Shown here: piece after piece, positions 1 through 8,860 of the stretch
Layout of the letters: every line of letters starts with the position of its first letter
Position numbering within the stretch: position 1 is the first letter of the stretch
Notes under the pieces: model-generated
What the model was told of the DNA's origin: nothing
What the model saw: only the letters and a program-made list of their open reading frames with translations
Database searches by the model: none
Program-made: the position numbers and the translations under genes
From: Virgibacillus_F flavescens
GTDB taxonomy: Bacteria > Bacillota > Bacilli > Bacillales > Amphibacillaceae
DNA length: 64,000 nucleotides
Assembly (NCBI RefSeq): GCF_050574275.1
Contig: NZ_CP192260.1
Span: forward strand, 372,001 to 436,000
Reading direction: 5' to 3'

Positions 1-373
1 CAGTCTTACCAACTTTGCCCTTATACGAACGGTATTTCTTTATGCGAACAAGGCTTTTCAAGCCTAACGCCTTCATTAATCGCTGCACTTTTTTGTGATT
101 CACTAGGTATCCCTTATTTGCTAATTCTAATTGAATGCGACGATAGCCATACCGTCCATCATGTTCATGATAAATCGATTGGATCAATGACTTTAATGTG
201 GTATCTTTGTCAGCTCGATTAAATGTTTTTACCCAGTAGTAGTAGGTACTCCGCGGAATACCTGCCAACTTTATAAGTTTTTTTACCGCGAATTCGACCC
301 TTAGTTCATAGACTACTTTCGCTTTGTCTTGTTTGGTGATTTTTCCTTGTTTTGAACTAAGGCTCTCAACTTT
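1..373 (-). CDS. IS3-family transposase OrfB, N-terminal part (cut by window edge)
   Basis: Translating the minus strand in the frame -1 to orfA gives an open frame running off the left edge. It contains VYELRVEFAVKKLIKLAGI, PRSTYYYW and later YHEHDGRYGYRRIQLEL and GYLVNHKKVQRLMK. These are the usual N-terminal helix-turn-helix and pre-catalytic motifs of IS3-family OrfB. The DDE catalytic domain lies outside the window. No good independent start with a ribosome site was seen, so expression is probably as an OrfAB fusion through the slippery site at 370-376. Intactness of the catalytic part cannot be judged. Confidence 0.85.
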
Positions 374-834
374 TTTAGATAGGCATTCTCCATACGCAAG
401 TGTTCCAGTTCTTTTTGCATTTCCTCTATAGGATCCTTAGCAGGTTTTTCATTCTTCGAATTTTTCTTTTGATGTGCTGTCATATGGGGATTCCCCTTCC
501 GTGTTGGTTTAAGGGCATCGAATCCACCAGTCTCCCACTTTTTCTTCCACTTCCGAACCATAGCAGGATCAGGAATGTGGAAGATCGCCGATGCCTCTCG
601 AAGAGAGAAATTCTTCTCTTCAATAAACGTAATTATATCTAGCTTAAAGGCTGGCGTATAGTTTGTATAGGGAAATTGAAAAGCTTGATTTCCATGATAC
701 TCATATAATTTTACCCAATAGCGTAATACAGATTCGTCAATCCCGCTTTCTTTCGCTAAGCCCCGATAACTATAACTCTCTTTTATATAACGTTGCACAA
801 CATCGTGTTTTTCCTTCTCTGTCATCTTTCTCAT
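313..834 (-). CDS. IS3-family transposase OrfA (DNA-binding subunit)
   Basis: A 173-residue OrfA. It has two helix-turn-helix modules: an N-terminal one around YSYRGLAKESGIDESVLRYW and a second around FSLREASAIFHIPDPAMVRKW. A basic linker and a leucine-rich C-terminal coiled coil (EEMQKELEHLRMENAYLKKL) follow, as in IS150-group OrfA. The open frame extends upstream to 867, but the ATG at 834 is preferred because AGGAGG lies 7 nt before it. A slippery A-AAA-AAG run near the 3' end would shift ribosomes into orfB. OrfA recognises the terminal repeats in related elements. Confidence 0.88.
   Translation of the reverse strand: MRKMTEKEKHDVVQRYIKESYSYRGLAKESGIDESVLRYWVKLYEYHGNQAFQFPYTNYTPAFKLDIITFIEEKNFSLREASAIFHIPDPAMVRKWKKKWETGGFDALKPTRKGNPHMTAHQKKNSKNEKPAKDPIEEMQKELEHLRMENAYLKKLRALVQNKEKSPNKTKRK
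370..376 (-). other. -1 programmed frameshift heptamer A_AAA_AAG
   Basis: On the minus strand the orfA codons CTA AAA AAG contain the canonical IS3-family slippery heptamer A AAA AAG. Shifting back one base here gives an uninterrupted frame into orfB, whereas orfA itself stops about 60 nt later at 313-315. Confidence 0.7.
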
Positions 835-885
835 CCAGGCACCTCCTATTGTTAATTGGGTGTCCAACTATAGGGGTGCACTGCA

Positions 886-1015
886 TTTTCTCGAGGAGAC
901 TGAAGCCGTGCCCGCGGAAAGCATCCGCCCGCAGCGATCCTGGACGGCAGCTTTAGAGTATATTTAAGAATAAACCTAATGTTACATCGCAGTATATAGA
1001 TTTTGTGTCAACTGC
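886..1015. repeat. M1 compound palindromic repeat, fragment beside the IS
   Basis: The segment carries the P2-half signature of the M1 family (CTCGAGGAGACTGAAGCC, GTGCCCGCGGAAAGCATCCG, then GGACGGCAGC). It ends in CATCGCAGTATATAGATTTTG, a degenerate copy of the M1 terminal motif. The rest of the element was displaced or lost where the IS inserted, around the CTCGAGG site of the core. It contains no gene. Confidence 0.8.
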
Positions 1016-1064
1016 AGCAATGGAGTGCGGGTTTATTCAGCTATTTCAGTCCCTGAAAATTTCG

Positions 1065-2117
1065 TTATTCTCCTTTCGGTACAAAAATCAATTTATCATC
1101 GTTCTCCGCTGCATTTCCTCGACCATCTGTATTATTGGTTATAAAATATATTCCATTTTCAGCTGCAAATACATCTCGCACTCGTCCTATTCCATCCATA
1201 ATCAGTTCAACCTGTTCAGTGTCAGGGTTAAACCTGCGAACTCCTTCTCCTCTTAAAGAGGCAAAATAGAAATGACCTTTAAAATAAGCCATGCCAGATG
1301 GTGCCCAAGTTGATTTTCCTGAATGGACAATCGGTTCAGTCATACCTTTCTTTGACTCGTCTCCACGGATTACTGGCCATCCGTAGTTTTGACCTTTTTC
1401 AATTTTATTAATTTCATCGAAGGCGCTTGATCCATGTTCTGTTGCATAAAGCGAATTATTTTCATCCCAGGATAATCCTTGGGGATTTCGGTGGCCATAC
1501 GTAAAGACATATGAATTATCGAATGGGTTGTCTGTGGGAATGGAACCATCCATATTCATTCGTACTATCTTTCCAGCAAGGCTATTCAAATCCTGTGCGC
1601 TTTTCTCATTAGTAGCATCACCTGTTGTAATGTATAATTTCTGGTCAGGACCAATCGCTATTCTTCCACCTTGATGAAACTCTCCCCCAGGAATTTCATC
1701 CAATAGGATCTCCGTCTCCACCCAAGAGGCGTCCGTTTCTTTCATTTTGATTACACGCTGAAAGTAGCTTCCATTTTCCTGATAGGAGTAATAGGCATAT
1801 GCCACATTCTTTTCTGCAAAATTTGATGGAATTGCAATGCCTAATAGCCCTGCTTCAGACTGATTTGAAATATTCTTTTCAAAATTAACTGCCTTTCTTG
1901 CCTGCACACCATCCTTTACAATTACAATTGAACCAGTCCGTTCACTGATATAAAACGTACCATCCACTCGCTGAATTTCCCATGGAACCTTTAAATTTTC
2001 GGCAATAACTTTCATCTTTGCTCTCGTTTCTTCCTCCGGTTCAACAGTTTCCTCCGTCGGTTCTGAACAACCGACCAATAAAACAAAAACGAAAGATAAA
2101 GCAAAAAGTACCCGCAT
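1065..2117 (-). CDS. PQQ-dependent aldose sugar dehydrogenase-like lipoprotein
   Basis: A 350-residue protein of the soluble glucose dehydrogenase GdhB / YliI beta-propeller family. An N-terminal lipoprotein signal ends in LLVGC (C17), so it should be anchored outside the membrane. Family motifs are visible: VPWEIQRVDGTFYISERTG, GGRIAIGPDQKLYITTGD, GHRNPQGLSWD and YATEHGSSAFDEIN. The ATG at 2117 has AGGAGGT upstream. Such enzymes oxidise aldoses using PQQ. Whether this host makes PQQ is unknown, and many Bacillaceae homologues have no demonstrated activity. It is a single gene downstream of typA, separated from it by a terminator. Confidence 0.85.
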   Translation of the reverse strand: MRVLFALSFVFVLLVGCSEPTEETVEPEEETRAKMKVIAENLKVPWEIQRVDGTFYISERTGSIVIVKDGVQARKAVNFEKNISNQSEAGLLGIAIPSNFAEKNVAYAYYSYQENGSYFQRVIKMKETDASWVETEILLDEIPGGEFHQGGRIAIGPDQKLYITTGDATNEKSAQDLNSLAGKIVRMNMDGSIPTDNPFDNSYVFTYGHRNPQGLSWDENNSLYATEHGSSAFDEINKIEKGQNYGWPVIRGDESKKGMTEPIVHSGKSTWAPSGMAYFKGHFYFASLRGEGVRRFNPDTEQVELIMDGIGRVRDVFAAENGIYFITNNTDGRGNAAENDDKLIFVPKGE

Positions 2118-2183
2118 GATCCACTACCTCCTACTGCCTGTATACTTCAATCTTAATTATGGTCTTCCCTTCCAAATACAAAA

Positions 2184-2223
2184 ATAACCCTAATGAGGTG
2201 ATACCTCATTAGGGTTATTCGTT
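2184..2223 (-). terminator. Rho-independent terminator of typA
   Basis: AATAACCCTAATGAGGT pairs with ACCTCATTAGGGTTATT around a 3-4 nt loop, followed on the minus strand by TTTT. It lies just after the typA stop codon and is symmetrical enough to work in both directions. Confidence 0.85.
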
Positions 2224-2226
2224 TTA

Positions 2227-4056
2227 TTAACCGATATTCGTTTTCTTTGCTGCCTTTTCACGTTCGTTTTTATTCAAAATCTTTTTACGCAAACGAATTG
2301 ATTCAGGGGTAACTTCACAATATTCATCGTCATTCAAGTACTCAATTGATTCCTCGAGTGACATTACTCTTGTTTTTCTGATTGTAGACGTTTGGTCTTT
2401 GTTTGCTGAACGAACGTTTGTTAAATGTTTTTCTTTCGTGATATTAACAGTTAAATCGTTGTCGCGGTTATGTTCCCCAACGATCATACCTGCGTACAGC
2501 TCTGTACCTGGTTCAACAAAAATCACACCACGGTCTTCCAGCTGCATGATGCCGTATGTTGAAGCTTTTCCATTTTCAAGTCCAACAAGAACACCTTTCG
2601 ATCTGCCGCCAACTTGACCTTTAACAAGTGGTTCATATGCTTCAAACGTATGGTTTAATATACCGTAACCACGTGTTTGGGACATGAACTCAGTAGAATA
2701 ACCGATTAATCCACGTGAAGGAACCTTAAAGTCGATACGAACTTGACCATTACCATGGTTAATCATATCAATCATTTCACCTTTACGGGCTCCAAGTGAT
2801 TCCATAACGCCACCAGTGTATTCTTCAGGAACGTCTACTTGCACACGCTCAATTGGTTCACATTTCTGTCCGTCAATTTCTTTGATAATTACTTGCGGCT
2901 TAGAAAGCTGTAATTCATAGCCCTCACGTCGCATATTTTCAATCAGGATAGATAAGTGTAATTCTCCACGACCGGAAACAATCCATGCGTCAGGTGAATC
3001 TGTCGGATCAACCCGAAGACTTACATCGGTTTCCAACTGTTTCAATAAACGCTCTTCAATTCTTCTTGACGTGATATATTTACCTTCTCTACCTGCAAAT
3101 GGACTATTATTTGTTAAGAAAGTCATTTGTAAAGTTGGCTCATCAATACGTAAGAATGGTAATGCTTCTGGATGATCCTGCGGGCAAATTGTTTCCCCAA
3201 CATTGATATCCTCAAGACCAGCAATAGCAACAATATCTCCTGCTTTTGCTTCTTGTATTTCAATACGCTTCAATCCGATGAAACCAAACAATTTTGTTAT
3301 ACGTGAAGCTTTTTGTGTGCCGTCTTCCTTCATAAGAACAACTTGCTGTCCTACTTTAATAGTTCCACGGAAAACACGACCGACACCAATTCTTCCAACA
3401 TAATCATTATAATCAAGTAACGCTACCTGAAATTGTAATGGTTCATCCGAAGTATCGGCTGGTGCTGGAATGTTTTCAAGAATAGTCTTGAATACTGGAT
3501 CCATTGTTTCCTGTTGTTCATCCGGTTCATCACTTGATGTACCGTTCAATGCTGACGCATAGACAACAGGGAATTCCAATTGTTCATCATCCGCTCCAAG
3601 TTCGATGAATAGATCTAATACCTCATCGATTACTTCATTCGGACGAGCTCCTGGTCTGTCAATTTTATTTAAAACTACTACTGGAGTAAGTTTTTGTTCT
3701 AATGCTTTCTTTAAAACAAATCTTGTTTGTGGCATACATCCTTCATACGCATCAACGACTAATAATACACCGTCAACCATTTTCATGATACGTTCCACTT
3801 CTCCACCAAAATCGGCATGACCTGGGGTATCTAAAATATTGATCGCTAAGTCATTATATTTAATCGCTGTGTTTTTAGCGAGAATCGTAATTCCGCGCTC
3901 ACGCTCAATATCATTGGAATCCATAGCTCTATCTTCCACTTGTTCATTTTCACGAAAAGTACCCGAGTATTTTAGTAATTGATCCACAAGTGTTGTTTTA
4001 CCATGATCAACATGGGCGATAATCGCGATATTCCGTACATCTTCTCTTAATTGCAT
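2227..4056 (-). CDS. typA: Ribosome-associated GTPase TypA/BipA
   Basis: A 609-residue translational GTPase of the BipA family, full length. The G-domain motifs are plain: AHVDHGKTTLVD (P-loop, about residues 14-25), RERGITIL (switch I), DTPGHADFGGEVERI (G3) and NKIDRPGARP (G4). Elongation-factor domains II, III and V follow, and a BipA-specific C-terminal domain ends in a basic tail. The protein binds 70S ribosomes and assists 50S assembly and stress or cold adaptation. It starts 62 nt after the end of cssS on the same strand without an obvious terminator between, so some read-through is possible. Confidence 0.97.
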   Translation of the reverse strand: MQLREDVRNIAIIAHVDHGKTTLVDQLLKYSGTFRENEQVEDRAMDSNDIERERGITILAKNTAIKYNDLAINILDTPGHADFGGEVERIMKMVDGVLLVVDAYEGCMPQTRFVLKKALEQKLTPVVVLNKIDRPGARPNEVIDEVLDLFIELGADDEQLEFPVVYASALNGTSSDEPDEQQETMDPVFKTILENIPAPADTSDEPLQFQVALLDYNDYVGRIGVGRVFRGTIKVGQQVVLMKEDGTQKASRITKLFGFIGLKRIEIQEAKAGDIVAIAGLEDINVGETICPQDHPEALPFLRIDEPTLQMTFLTNNSPFAGREGKYITSRRIEERLLKQLETDVSLRVDPTDSPDAWIVSGRGELHLSILIENMRREGYELQLSKPQVIIKEIDGQKCEPIERVQVDVPEEYTGGVMESLGARKGEMIDMINHGNGQVRIDFKVPSRGLIGYSTEFMSQTRGYGILNHTFEAYEPLVKGQVGGRSKGVLVGLENGKASTYGIMQLEDRGVIFVEPGTELYAGMIVGEHNRDNDLTVNITKEKHLTNVRSANKDQTSTIRKTRVMSLEESIEYLNDDEYCEVTPESIRLRKKILNKNEREKAAKKTNIG

Positions 4057-4118
4057 ATTAGTACGCTCCTCTTCCGTTACAGATAACTCAAACTATAACA
4101 TTATATCACAGTTTCTCA

Positions 4119-5462
4119 TTATTTCAAAATTTTCTTTTCAGGAAAGGCAATAATGAATTTTGCCCCACCAAGATCTGACGTTCCAACAGTTATATTACCA
4201 CCTGACTGTTCTACAATCGCACGTGCAATAGCTAGTCCGAGCCCAGTTTCTCCTTGCTTCCCTTTAATGAAGCGATGGAAAATATGAGGGATTAGTTCCT
4301 TATCAATCCCTTCCCCATCATCCTCAATACTAATCGTAATCATTCGATTTATTTGCCGAGCGGTAATAAACACTTGTGAGTTTGCATGACGAATCCCATT
4401 AAACGTTATATTTAAAAAGGCTCGCAGCAGCTTTTCAGGATCTGCAAAGACATAAAGTGTTTCATCTACCTGGTTTGAAATCTGAATTCCTTTTTCATTT
4501 GTTATTGGCAGCGCACGATCCATTACCTGGTCCACTATATCCTTTAAATATATATCCTCGGGTTCATACGAGGTTTGTTCTGAATCGAGCTTCGCCAAAA
4601 GAATCATTTCATTTATGATCTTCTTTAATCTGCTAACCTCGGTCACCATAACTTCAAGCCCTTTTTCCTTCTCTGCCTGATCAAAGATATCGTCGCGAAT
4701 TCCTTCTGCATATCCTTGTATCGTCATTAATGGTGTTTTTAATTCATGACTGGCGTTCTGGAAAAACGTTTGCTGTGACTTCATATACCGCTGCAATTCA
4801 TTCGCCATTTCAAAAACACTTTCTTCTACCTCTTTAATTTCGCCTGTAGCTTTTATTGATTCAATCTTATCAAATTGTCGTTTTTCAACTTTTTTTAGCT
4901 GCCATTTTAAACGGGTTAACGGCGTAACTAATTTATTTGTGAAAAAATAACTTAAAATCACAGCGAAAATAGCTCCTACCACAAAAACAATAAACAGCTT
5001 ACTGATAAAGTTCTGTTGGACTGCCTGCAGTTCGTCTAATGGCGTTAAAAGAATTAATTCAAGCCCAGTAGCTTCCGGATAAAAAAGAATTCTTGAGGTG
5101 ACATACTTATCATTCCCAAAACTCCATAATTCTTTATCTGTATTTGAAAAATCATTATCAGATAAAAAACCTTTAATAATCTGCTCAGACATCGTGGCAT
5201 CAAGTACCTGATTCTCTGCACGATTATACAAGATTATCTGCAGATTTTGATCCTCCAGAAATCCACTGAATTGATCAACCCTTGGCTGGTCACTCTCCCT
5301 GTTCAGCAATTGGACAAGAATCTCTCCTTTTTGTTCCAATTCCGCCTTCTCGTCTTGTATGAGTAAATCCAGAATTAAGGAATAAATAACAAATCCTGTC
5401 ACAGACATAATGATGAGAAGTAAGGTTGTAAAAGCAATATTTAACTGATATTGAAGTTTCAT
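4119..5462 (-). CDS. cssS: Secretion-stress sensor histidine kinase CssS
   Basis: A 447-residue membrane kinase. TM1 is about residues 9-31, an extracytoplasmic sensor of about 120 residues follows, then TM2 about 155-175 and a HAMP-like linker. The dimerisation helix carries the phospho-acceptor H239 (NASHELKTPLMT). The ATPase domain shows an N box (LNITFNGIRHA), G1 (DDGEGID) and G2 (GETGLGLAIAR). It lies 2 nt after cssR and the pair faces an HtrA-type protease gene. That is the arrangement of Bacillus subtilis cssRS-htrB, which senses misfolded exported proteins. Naming rests on this context and length. Confidence 0.85.
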   Translation of the reverse strand: MKLQYQLNIAFTTLLLIIMSVTGFVIYSLILDLLIQDEKAELEQKGEILVQLLNRESDQPRVDQFSGFLEDQNLQIILYNRAENQVLDATMSEQIIKGFLSDNDFSNTDKELWSFGNDKYVTSRILFYPEATGLELILLTPLDELQAVQQNFISKLFIVFVVGAIFAVILSYFFTNKLVTPLTRLKWQLKKVEKRQFDKIESIKATGEIKEVEESVFEMANELQRYMKSQQTFFQNASHELKTPLMTIQGYAEGIRDDIFDQAEKEKGLEVMVTEVSRLKKIINEMILLAKLDSEQTSYEPEDIYLKDIVDQVMDRALPITNEKGIQISNQVDETLYVFADPEKLLRAFLNITFNGIRHANSQVFITARQINRMITISIEDDGEGIDKELIPHIFHRFIKGKQGETGLGLAIARAIVEQSGGNITVGTSDLGGAKFIIAFPEKKILK

Positions 5463-5464
5463 AC

Positions 5465-6151
5465 CTATTCCTCTTCACTTCGCAGACGATATCCATAACC
5501 CCAGACTGTTTCAAGCTGAATATCATCCAGTTTTTTGCGGATGCGTTTTATTAAGTCGTCGACTGCTCTGTCACTGCCAAAGTAATCGTCACCCCAGATT
5601 TTGACTAACAACTCTTCTCTTGAGAAGGCACGATTTACGTTTTCTGTAAATAAAAGCAGCATCTCGTATTCCTTCGTAGTAATTTCAATTTCCTGTCCTT
5701 TCCAGAACAGGCGACGATCATTCTTCCGGATAAGCATGTTACCTAGCTTAATTTTATCCAGCTCCTGTTCATTCTCTTGGGCTGCAGGTTTTGATCGTTT
5801 AAATAACCGCTTTACTCGAGCCACTAGTTCACGAGGACTAAATGGTTTTGTTAAATAATCGTCCCCTCCTAATTCAATTCCGAGTATTTTATCAATCTCT
5901 TCATCCTTTGCAGAGATAATAATAATAGGGACATCGCTCTCTTCTCGAATCTTTTTACAAAAATCATACCCGTCCATTCCTGGAAGCATTATATCTAAAA
6001 TCCACATATCAGGTGGTTGCGTTTCCCATAATTCCCATGCGTTTTCTGCTGTGTCTGATACGGTTATCGTAAATCCTTCTTTTTTTAAATATGCTGAAAC
6101 TATATTCTGGATATTCGGATCATCTTCCACAACACCAATATGATAATTCAT
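5465..6151 (-). CDS. cssR: Secretion-stress response regulator CssR (OmpR family)
   Basis: A 228-residue OmpR/PhoB-type regulator. The receiver has acidic pocket EDD (9-11), phospho-acceptor D53 (WILDIMLPGMDGYD) and the lysine of KPFSPREL. The C-terminal winged helix includes EYEMLLLFTENVNRAFSREE and DRAVDDLIKRIRKKL. The open frame can begin at GTG 6172, but that GTG lies within the ribosome site (GAGGGAG) of the ATG at 6151, so the ATG is the likely start. It is first gene of cssR-cssS and diverges from htrB, its expected target. Confidence 0.87.
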   Translation of the reverse strand: MNYHIGVVEDDPNIQNIVSAYLKKEGFTITVSDTAENAWELWETQPPDMWILDIMLPGMDGYDFCKKIREESDVPIIIISAKDEEIDKILGIELGGDDYLTKPFSPRELVARVKRLFKRSKPAAQENEQELDKIKLGNMLIRKNDRRLFWKGQEIEITTKEYEMLLLFTENVNRAFSREELLVKIWGDDYFGSDRAVDDLIKRIRKKLDDIQLETVWGYGYRLRSEEE

Positions 6152-6237
6152 GATTAAACACTCCCTCTTCACTTTTTTTCTCTAGGTATATTTTTACATA
6201 ACTAGCGCCCTGTGCATACTAATATGGAAACACAATC

Positions 6238-6266
6238 TTCTAAAAAACATTTGAAATGTTTTAGAA
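6238..6266. promoter_or_regulatory. Inverted repeat in the cssR/htrB intergenic region, candidate CssR operator
   Basis: TTCTAAAA followed by AACATTT is mirrored by AAATGTT and TTTAGAA about a short centre, a near-perfect 29-bp palindrome. It lies midway between the divergent cssRS and htrB genes, where a shared regulator would bind. Binding by CssR is an inference from location only. Confidence 0.5.
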
Positions 6267-6418
6267 AGCAGCTGACGTGAAATGGTATCTTACATACTTT
6301 TTCCACATTTATAACAAAGTAATGCCGAAGAAACCGTGTAGTATATGGAATATAGAAAGAAGCAAAAGCGCTGTAGACATAGGCGCTAGAGCTAATACAC
6401 GTAAAAGGGTGATAGTTA

Positions 6419-7759
6419 ATGGAACGTAATGATAATTACAATGAGAATCAAGAAGAATCTCATATTGATCAAATAAATCTTAATGACGACGACACAACAG
6501 AAACAAGGTACCAACGGAAAGAAAAAAACCCGGGTTTAACTAAACCTACTCAACCTCAAAGTAAAGAACCAAAACAAAAAAAATCTGGTGCCGGTGTTTT
6601 ATTTGGCGGATTAATAGGTGGAATCATCGCAGCAGTGGTAGTTGTGCTATTATTCACAAACAATGTTATCCCGTTGAATAACAGCAGTAATGATAGCTCA
6701 ACAAGTGCTCAGGATAGTGGAGCACCTGAAATAGCTCAAACCGTTGCTACTGGAGATGCTGATGTATCTACAAACTTAGAAGAAGTGGCCGAAGCAGTCG
6801 TAGGCATCTCAAACATCCAGCAGCAAAATGTATGGTCACCTGGTCAGAAAGCTGGAACTGGATCAGGTATTATTTATAAAAAAGTAGACGGAAAAGCATA
6901 TGTTGTTACAAACAATCATGTGGTAGAAGGTGCAGAAAAAGTTAATGTGGTATTAAGTAACGATGTTCAAATAGAGGCAAAAGTACTTGGAACAGATCCA
7001 TTTACTGATTTAGCAGTATTAGAGATTGACGGCAGTAAAATTGATACAGTTGCAAAACTTGGTTCATCTGAAAATACGAAAGTTGCAGAAACAGTATTTG
7101 CAATCGGGAATCCACTTGGTGAGAATTTCGCTAACTCTGTTACAAAGGGTATTATAAGTGGTAAAGACCGTTCAGTTAGCATCGACACGAATAAAGACAA
7201 CCAGCCAGATTGGGTTACACAAGTACTTCAGACAGATGCAGCGATTAACCCTGGAAATAGTGGTGGAGCGCTAGTAAACACGGATGGAGAGGTAATTGGA
7301 ATCAACTCCATGAAAATTGCAAAAGAATCAGTAGAAGGAATCGGCTTTGCCATTCCAATCGATGAAGCACTTCCAATTATGAAGCAGTTGAAAGAAGAAG
7401 GTGACGTAGCTCGTCCGTTTATCGGAATCAGTACAGCATCCCTTCAGCAGGTTCCGGCACAATATCGCGGACAAATTGAACTACCAGAAGGAATCCAAAA
7501 CGGAATGGTAGTGGCAAAGGTACAATCTGGATCACCTGCTGATGAAGCAGGACTGCAGCAGTTCGATATCATTTCAAAAATTAACGGTCAGGAAATAACT
7601 TCAATTTTAGATTTACGTAAGTATTTATATACAGAAACTAAGATTGGTGACACTGTTGAAATAGAAATTTTCCGAAATGGTGAAGCACAGACAGTTGAAC
7701 TGACATTAGTAGAACGCGCATTACAAGAGCAGGCACAGGAACAACCACAACAACAATAA
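6419..7759 (+). CDS. htrB: Membrane-anchored serine protease HtrA/HtrB (DegP family)
   Basis: A 446-residue HtrA-type protease. It has an acidic cytoplasmic N-terminus, one TM helix (about 57-80), a Ser/Asn-rich linker, a trypsin-like domain with triad H167 (TNNHVVEG), D197 (FTDLAVLEI) and S281 (NPGNSGGAL), and one C-terminal PDZ domain (about 335-430). The active site faces outside the cell, where it degrades or refolds misfolded exported proteins. The start ATG follows GGGTGAT. Its divergent partner is cssRS, matching B. subtilis htrB (yvtA). htrA is the alternative name. Confidence 0.93.
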   Translation: MERNDNYNENQEESHIDQINLNDDDTTETRYQRKEKNPGLTKPTQPQSKEPKQKKSGAGVLFGGLIGGIIAAVVVVLLFTNNVIPLNNSSNDSSTSAQDSGAPEIAQTVATGDADVSTNLEEVAEAVVGISNIQQQNVWSPGQKAGTGSGIIYKKVDGKAYVVTNNHVVEGAEKVNVVLSNDVQIEAKVLGTDPFTDLAVLEIDGSKIDTVAKLGSSENTKVAETVFAIGNPLGENFANSVTKGIISGKDRSVSIDTNKDNQPDWVTQVLQTDAAINPGNSGGALVNTDGEVIGINSMKIAKESVEGIGFAIPIDEALPIMKQLKEEGDVARPFIGISTASLQQVPAQYRGQIELPEGIQNGMVVAKVQSGSPADEAGLQQFDIISKINGQEITSILDLRKYLYTETKIGDTVEIEIFRNGEAQTVELTLVERALQEQAQEQPQQQ

Positions 7760-7798
7760 AAAAATTATTGTGTCAAGCATGGCGCAGTTTCTAAACAG

Positions 7799-7836
7799 GG
7801 AAAAGGATGATCCAATTTGGGTCATCCTTTTTTCTT
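7799..7836 (+). terminator. Rho-independent terminator of htrB
   Basis: AAAAGGATGATCC pairs with GGGTCATCCTTTT around AATTT and is followed by a T tract. Confidence 0.85.
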
Positions 7837-7929
7837 CTCCATAACTATACAAAATACAAGGATTTTCAGAAGACAATGTCGAATATAATTAGAGTAAGTA
7901 TCTAATACATATTAAAGGAAGTGAGTTTT

Positions 7930-8769
7930 ATGCAATGTCCTAACTGCTTTCAGCAAACGGAACAAGGTAAATTCTGCACGAACTGCGGTGCGCTGATTCC
8001 TGAGAGTGAGCAGGATTCTTCAGAAGAAACTGCTGCTTCTGTTGACTCCGAGCACACGGATCACACCCCTCAGTCTAACGACGATACGAACCATACCAAT
8101 GCAGCAGCAGAAAAGATAAAAGCAATGTCGGCTAATTTCGGTCATTTTTTTCTTGCGATAATAAAAAAACCAAGTGATGTTAACCGTGCAAATGAAAATG
8201 ATTTCGTATCTGGTATTTTCTCAATTGCAATTTATTCCTTGCTGTTTGCTATAGGCTATTACATGATAGTTGATAGCTTATTTGGGCTGATTTATGGCAA
8301 TAGGATTGGGATACCCAACAATCCATCTACACCTGCGCAGTCCCTACCATTTAAGGATGGTTTATTATGGCCATTCCTTAAGTTAAATGTTTTATTCTTG
8401 GTTTTTATTGGTCTGACTTTTGCTGCCTTACGATTGGTAGGCAATGGTTACGCCTTTCGCTCCACTGTTGCGAAATATGGTGGTTACTTAATGCCTTTGA
8501 CACTGTTACTGATAGTCGGCTATTTTTTAGTGTACATTAGTCTTTATTTTATTGGTGCAATAGTTATTTCAGCTAGTATTTTAGGTGCAATCCTCATTGT
8601 TCCAACGCTCATTCTGCTAGAACAGCCACCCAAAGTCTTTGATCGTATTTATTTATTAATTGTGATTTATATTCTGAATATGCTTGCTGCTTGCCTAATA
8701 ATGAAGTCAGCAATTACGGCAGCTGCACAGTTATTAAATCCATTCACAGGCGGAATGATGGGTCCATAA
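7930..8769 (+). CDS. Zinc-ribbon multi-spanning membrane protein, function unknown
   Basis: A 279-residue protein. The N-terminus is a zinc ribbon (CPNC, then CTNCG 12 residues later), followed by an acidic, Ser/Thr-rich linker to about residue 65 and then several hydrophobic segments (roughly 95-120, 150-170, 185-225, 235-265) as in Yip1-like or DUF6574-type proteins. GTG 7921 is in frame, but it lies in the ribosome site AAGGAAGTGAG that serves the ATG at 7930. It is monocistronic, with its own terminator. A membrane role is clear but the process is not. Confidence 0.75.
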   Translation: MQCPNCFQQTEQGKFCTNCGALIPESEQDSSEETAASVDSEHTDHTPQSNDDTNHTNAAAEKIKAMSANFGHFFLAIIKKPSDVNRANENDFVSGIFSIAIYSLLFAIGYYMIVDSLFGLIYGNRIGIPNNPSTPAQSLPFKDGLLWPFLKLNVLFLVFIGLTFAALRLVGNGYAFRSTVAKYGGYLMPLTLLLIVGYFLVYISLYFIGAIVISASILGAILIVPTLILLEQPPKVFDRIYLLIVIYILNMLAACLIMKSAITAAAQLLNPFTGGMMGP

Positions 8770-8773
8770 CATA

Positions 8774-8808
8774 AAAAACTCTTGTCAGATATAATGGCAA
8801 GAGTTTTT
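8774..8808 (+). terminator. Rho-independent terminator after the zinc-ribbon gene
   Basis: AAAAACTCTTG pairs with CAAGAGTTTTT around a 13-nt loop, immediately 3' of the gene. Confidence 0.8.
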
Positions 8809-8860
8809 AATTATGTTTGAATAGCTTAGCTGCAAAACTCGATTAAAAGCATAGTTGTAG

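Larger units (their letters stand above)
1..885 (-). mobile_element. IS3-family (IS150-like) insertion sequence, right part only
   Basis: The element carries orfA and the start of orfB on the minus strand, in the order and overlapping -1 phase typical of IS3-family elements. Its outer end lies near 880-885, where the minus strand reads TGCAGTGCACCCC followed by TATAGTTGGACAC, a TG-start terminus of the kind expected for this family. The other end is beyond position 1. The base after the terminus belongs to a dispersed chromosomal repeat, so the element inserted into that repeat. The exact terminus (880 or 885) and target duplication cannot be fixed without the left end. Confidence 0.85.

Noticed and set aside
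5290..5526. 78-codon minus frame across the cssR-cssS junction
   Set aside because: It overlaps two clear genes in a different frame and has no independent start signal.
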